Assembly: GCF_038051925.1 (NCBI RefSeq)
Contig: NZ_CP150634.1
Span: 2,437,758-2,501,757, forward strand
Direction of reading: 5' to 3'
Length of the DNA stretch: 64,000 bases
Origin: Methylotuvimicrobium sp. KM2
GTDB lineage: Bacteria; Pseudomonadota; Gammaproteobacteria; Methylococcales; Methylomonadaceae
Shown: one piece after another, positions 62,832-64,000 of the stretch
Position numbering within the stretch: the first letter of the stretch is position 1
Layout of the letters: each line of letters begins with the position of its first letter
The notes under the pieces: model-generated
What the model saw: only the letters and a program-made list of their open reading frames with translations
Told to the model about the DNA's origin: nothing
Database searches by the model: none
Made by a program: the position numbers and the translations under genes

Positions 62832-64000
62832 ATGTTTAACGACGAATCTCATTCCAATAAAACGCTGATCGATGAAGACGACTCGACACGTTTCGCCACA
62901 AATCGTCCTTTGACTGTTGAACCCAACAATAAAAATTCCGGTAATCAAAGATTCAAGAATCTGAGCGTACTCGATATTCTCGGTCAAGGCGGCGTCGGTC
63001 GGGTTTATCTAGCCTATGACGAGACCATCGGCAGGCGAGTCGCGGTCAAGGAAATGCTGGATGAACTAAGCGGCGACGCTGAGCTCGATCATTCGTTTTT
63101 ACATGAAGCCAAAATTACCGGAAAACTCGAACATCCGGGCATTGTTCCTGTCTATGAGCTGGGTCAACGAAATGACGGCAGGCCTTATTATGTGATGCGC
63201 TACATTAAAGGCGAAACGCTGGCTCGAAAATTCGAAAAAATATCCGATACCGATCCCAAAACCGGATTCAATCAACGCATTCAACTTTTGGATATTTTAA
63301 TCGATGTTTGCAATACCTTGGCCTATGCTCATGCAAAGGGCGTCATTCATCGCGACTTAAAACCCGCGAATATCATTGTCGGTAATTTCGGCGAAACCAT
63401 CGTTGTCGACTGGGGATTAGCCCAGGTGCTGGATGATGACGACAATACCTATTTTTATCGAGAAGCGCTCACTCACCAACGCGATAGCTTAAGCGACTCA
63501 AGCACATCGGAAGCGCTTGGTACACCAGCCTATATGGCGCCTGAACAATTCAGCGGCCGCGCGGATAAAACATCGGACGTTTACAGCCTAGGAATGATCC
63601 TCTATAAAATTATTACCGGCAGCCAACCATACCGAGGTTCGATTACCGTAATACAGCAACAAATGGAGAAAGACGTCGAAACCCCCTCTCCTAAACGATT
63701 CAATACTGCAGCACCTCCGGAATTAATTGCGATCTGCGAAAAAGCCGTGCATAAGAATCCTTTGCAGCGTTTTACCGATGCCGGAAAATTAGCTGAAGAA
63801 TTGAAGGCTTTTCGTGACGGACGCATGGTCAATGTCTATGCCTATTCAAGACGTGAATTATTAAACCGTTTTTTTGCGCAAAATAAATTCGCCGTTTTCA
63901 CGACCGCATTGCTACTCATTACCATTAGTATCGGAGCGGGATTTTCGCTTCATTATGCGCATCAAATGAAGGAAGCTAATCATGAAGCCGAACAAGCCTT
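62832..64000 (+). CDS. Ser/Thr protein kinase (cut by window edge)
   Basis: The first 389 codons of a PknB-like kinase running off the right edge. After a hydrophilic leader, the kinase domain (about 48-320) has ILGQGGVGRVYLAYD, VAVKEML, the catalytic loop VIHRDLKPANII (H173-R174-D175) and VVDWGLAQ, where DWG replaces DFG, a common variant in bacterial kinases with membrane-tethered sensors. GTPAYMAPEQF is present. A membrane helix at about 352-374 (FAVFTTALLLITISIGAG) precedes an incomplete C-terminal part. The ATG at 62832 begins MFNDESHSNKTLIDEDD. Confidence 0.93.
   Translation, partial: MFNDESHSNKTLIDEDDSTRFATNRPLTVEPNNKNSGNQRFKNLSVLDILGQGGVGRVYLAYDETIGRRVAVKEMLDELSGDAELDHSFLHEAKITGKLEHPGIVPVYELGQRNDGRPYYVMRYIKGETLARKFEKISDTDPKTGFNQRIQLLDILIDVCNTLAYAHAKGVIHRDLKPANIIVGNFGETIVVDWGLAQVLDDDDNTYFYREALTHQRDSLSDSSTSEALGTPAYMAPEQFSGRADKTSDVYSLGMILYKIITGSQPYRGSITVIQQQMEKDVETPSPKRFNTAAPPELIAICEKAVHKNPLQRFTDAGKLAEELKAFRDGRMVNVYAYSRRELLNRFFAQNKFAVFTTALLLITISIGAGFSLHYAHQMKEANHEAEQA

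Overview
The window (64 kb, no rRNA, tRNA, CRISPR array or intact transposase seen) reads as a gammaproteobacterial chromosome. The core-gene order and protein sequences (prfB/lysS, lolCD, fur, bamE-rnfH-ratA, smpB, hrpA, RsmJ, an Rrf2-controlled suf operon) fit that class. The two TIGR04073 exosortase-associated proteins, the hydrogenase maturation genes and the many palindromic intergenic repeats suggest a methanotroph of the Methylococcales; this placement is inference from remembered families, not a search.

Layout. 1-10.3 kb is mostly minus strand: the start of lysS, an AT-rich NYN-LOTUS gene inserted between prfB and lysS, prfB with its programmed +1 frameshift, a Rieske ferredoxin, rsmJ, and a complete SUF iron-sulfur assembly set (Rrf2 regulator, sufBCD, sufS, sufU) broken between sufD and sufS by a Uma2-family gene on the other strand. 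10.4-22 kb holds housekeeping genes: comEC, lolCD, fur, bamE, rnfH-ratA, an SNF-type transporter, smpB, a HopJ-family gene, and an overlapping pair that could complete mnm5U tRNA modification (a MnmC-oxidoreductase-like FAD protein plus MnmM). 22-30 kb has two tandem, nearly identical TIGR04073 genes, a duplicated segment carrying DnaA-box-like sequences, hrpA, a SmbP-like protein, ppnP, and then wreckage: a transposase-like remnant and a decayed inverted fragment of hrpA.

30.25-39.8 kb is the most interesting part: a tightly coupled seven-gene operon of visibly higher G+C than its surroundings. It encodes REC-HD-GYP, a double-PAS protein, KaiC, two different KaiB proteins, a second PAS protein sharing the first one's C-terminal tail, and a 1381-residue hybrid histidine kinase with receiver and Hpt domains. 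There is no kaiA. It looks like a horizontally acquired Kai-based timer or stress-signalling module with phosphorelay and cyclic-di-GMP outputs.

40-55 kb carries a class V aminotransferase, an NTF2-like protein, gloA, and [NiFe]-hydrogenase maturation genes in two blocks (hypB-hypD-hypF; hypE facing hupE-hypC-hypA) separated by a universal-stress protein, a SulP transporter fused to two Usp domains, and an orphan OmpR-type regulator. Rubredoxin and a rubredoxin-reductase-like flavoprotein follow. No hydrogenase structural subunit lies in the window. 56-64 kb is a signalling block: a PAS-SpoIIE phosphatase, two Ser/Thr kinases (the second cut by the window edge) and an outer-membrane beta-barrel protein.

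Intergenic DNA is unusually rich in repeats: several MITE-like palindromes, some nested inside others with apparent TGAA target duplications, a second repeat family abutting the stop codons of sufU and the beta-barrel gene, and CACCATT heptamer arrays at the 3' ends of two genes.
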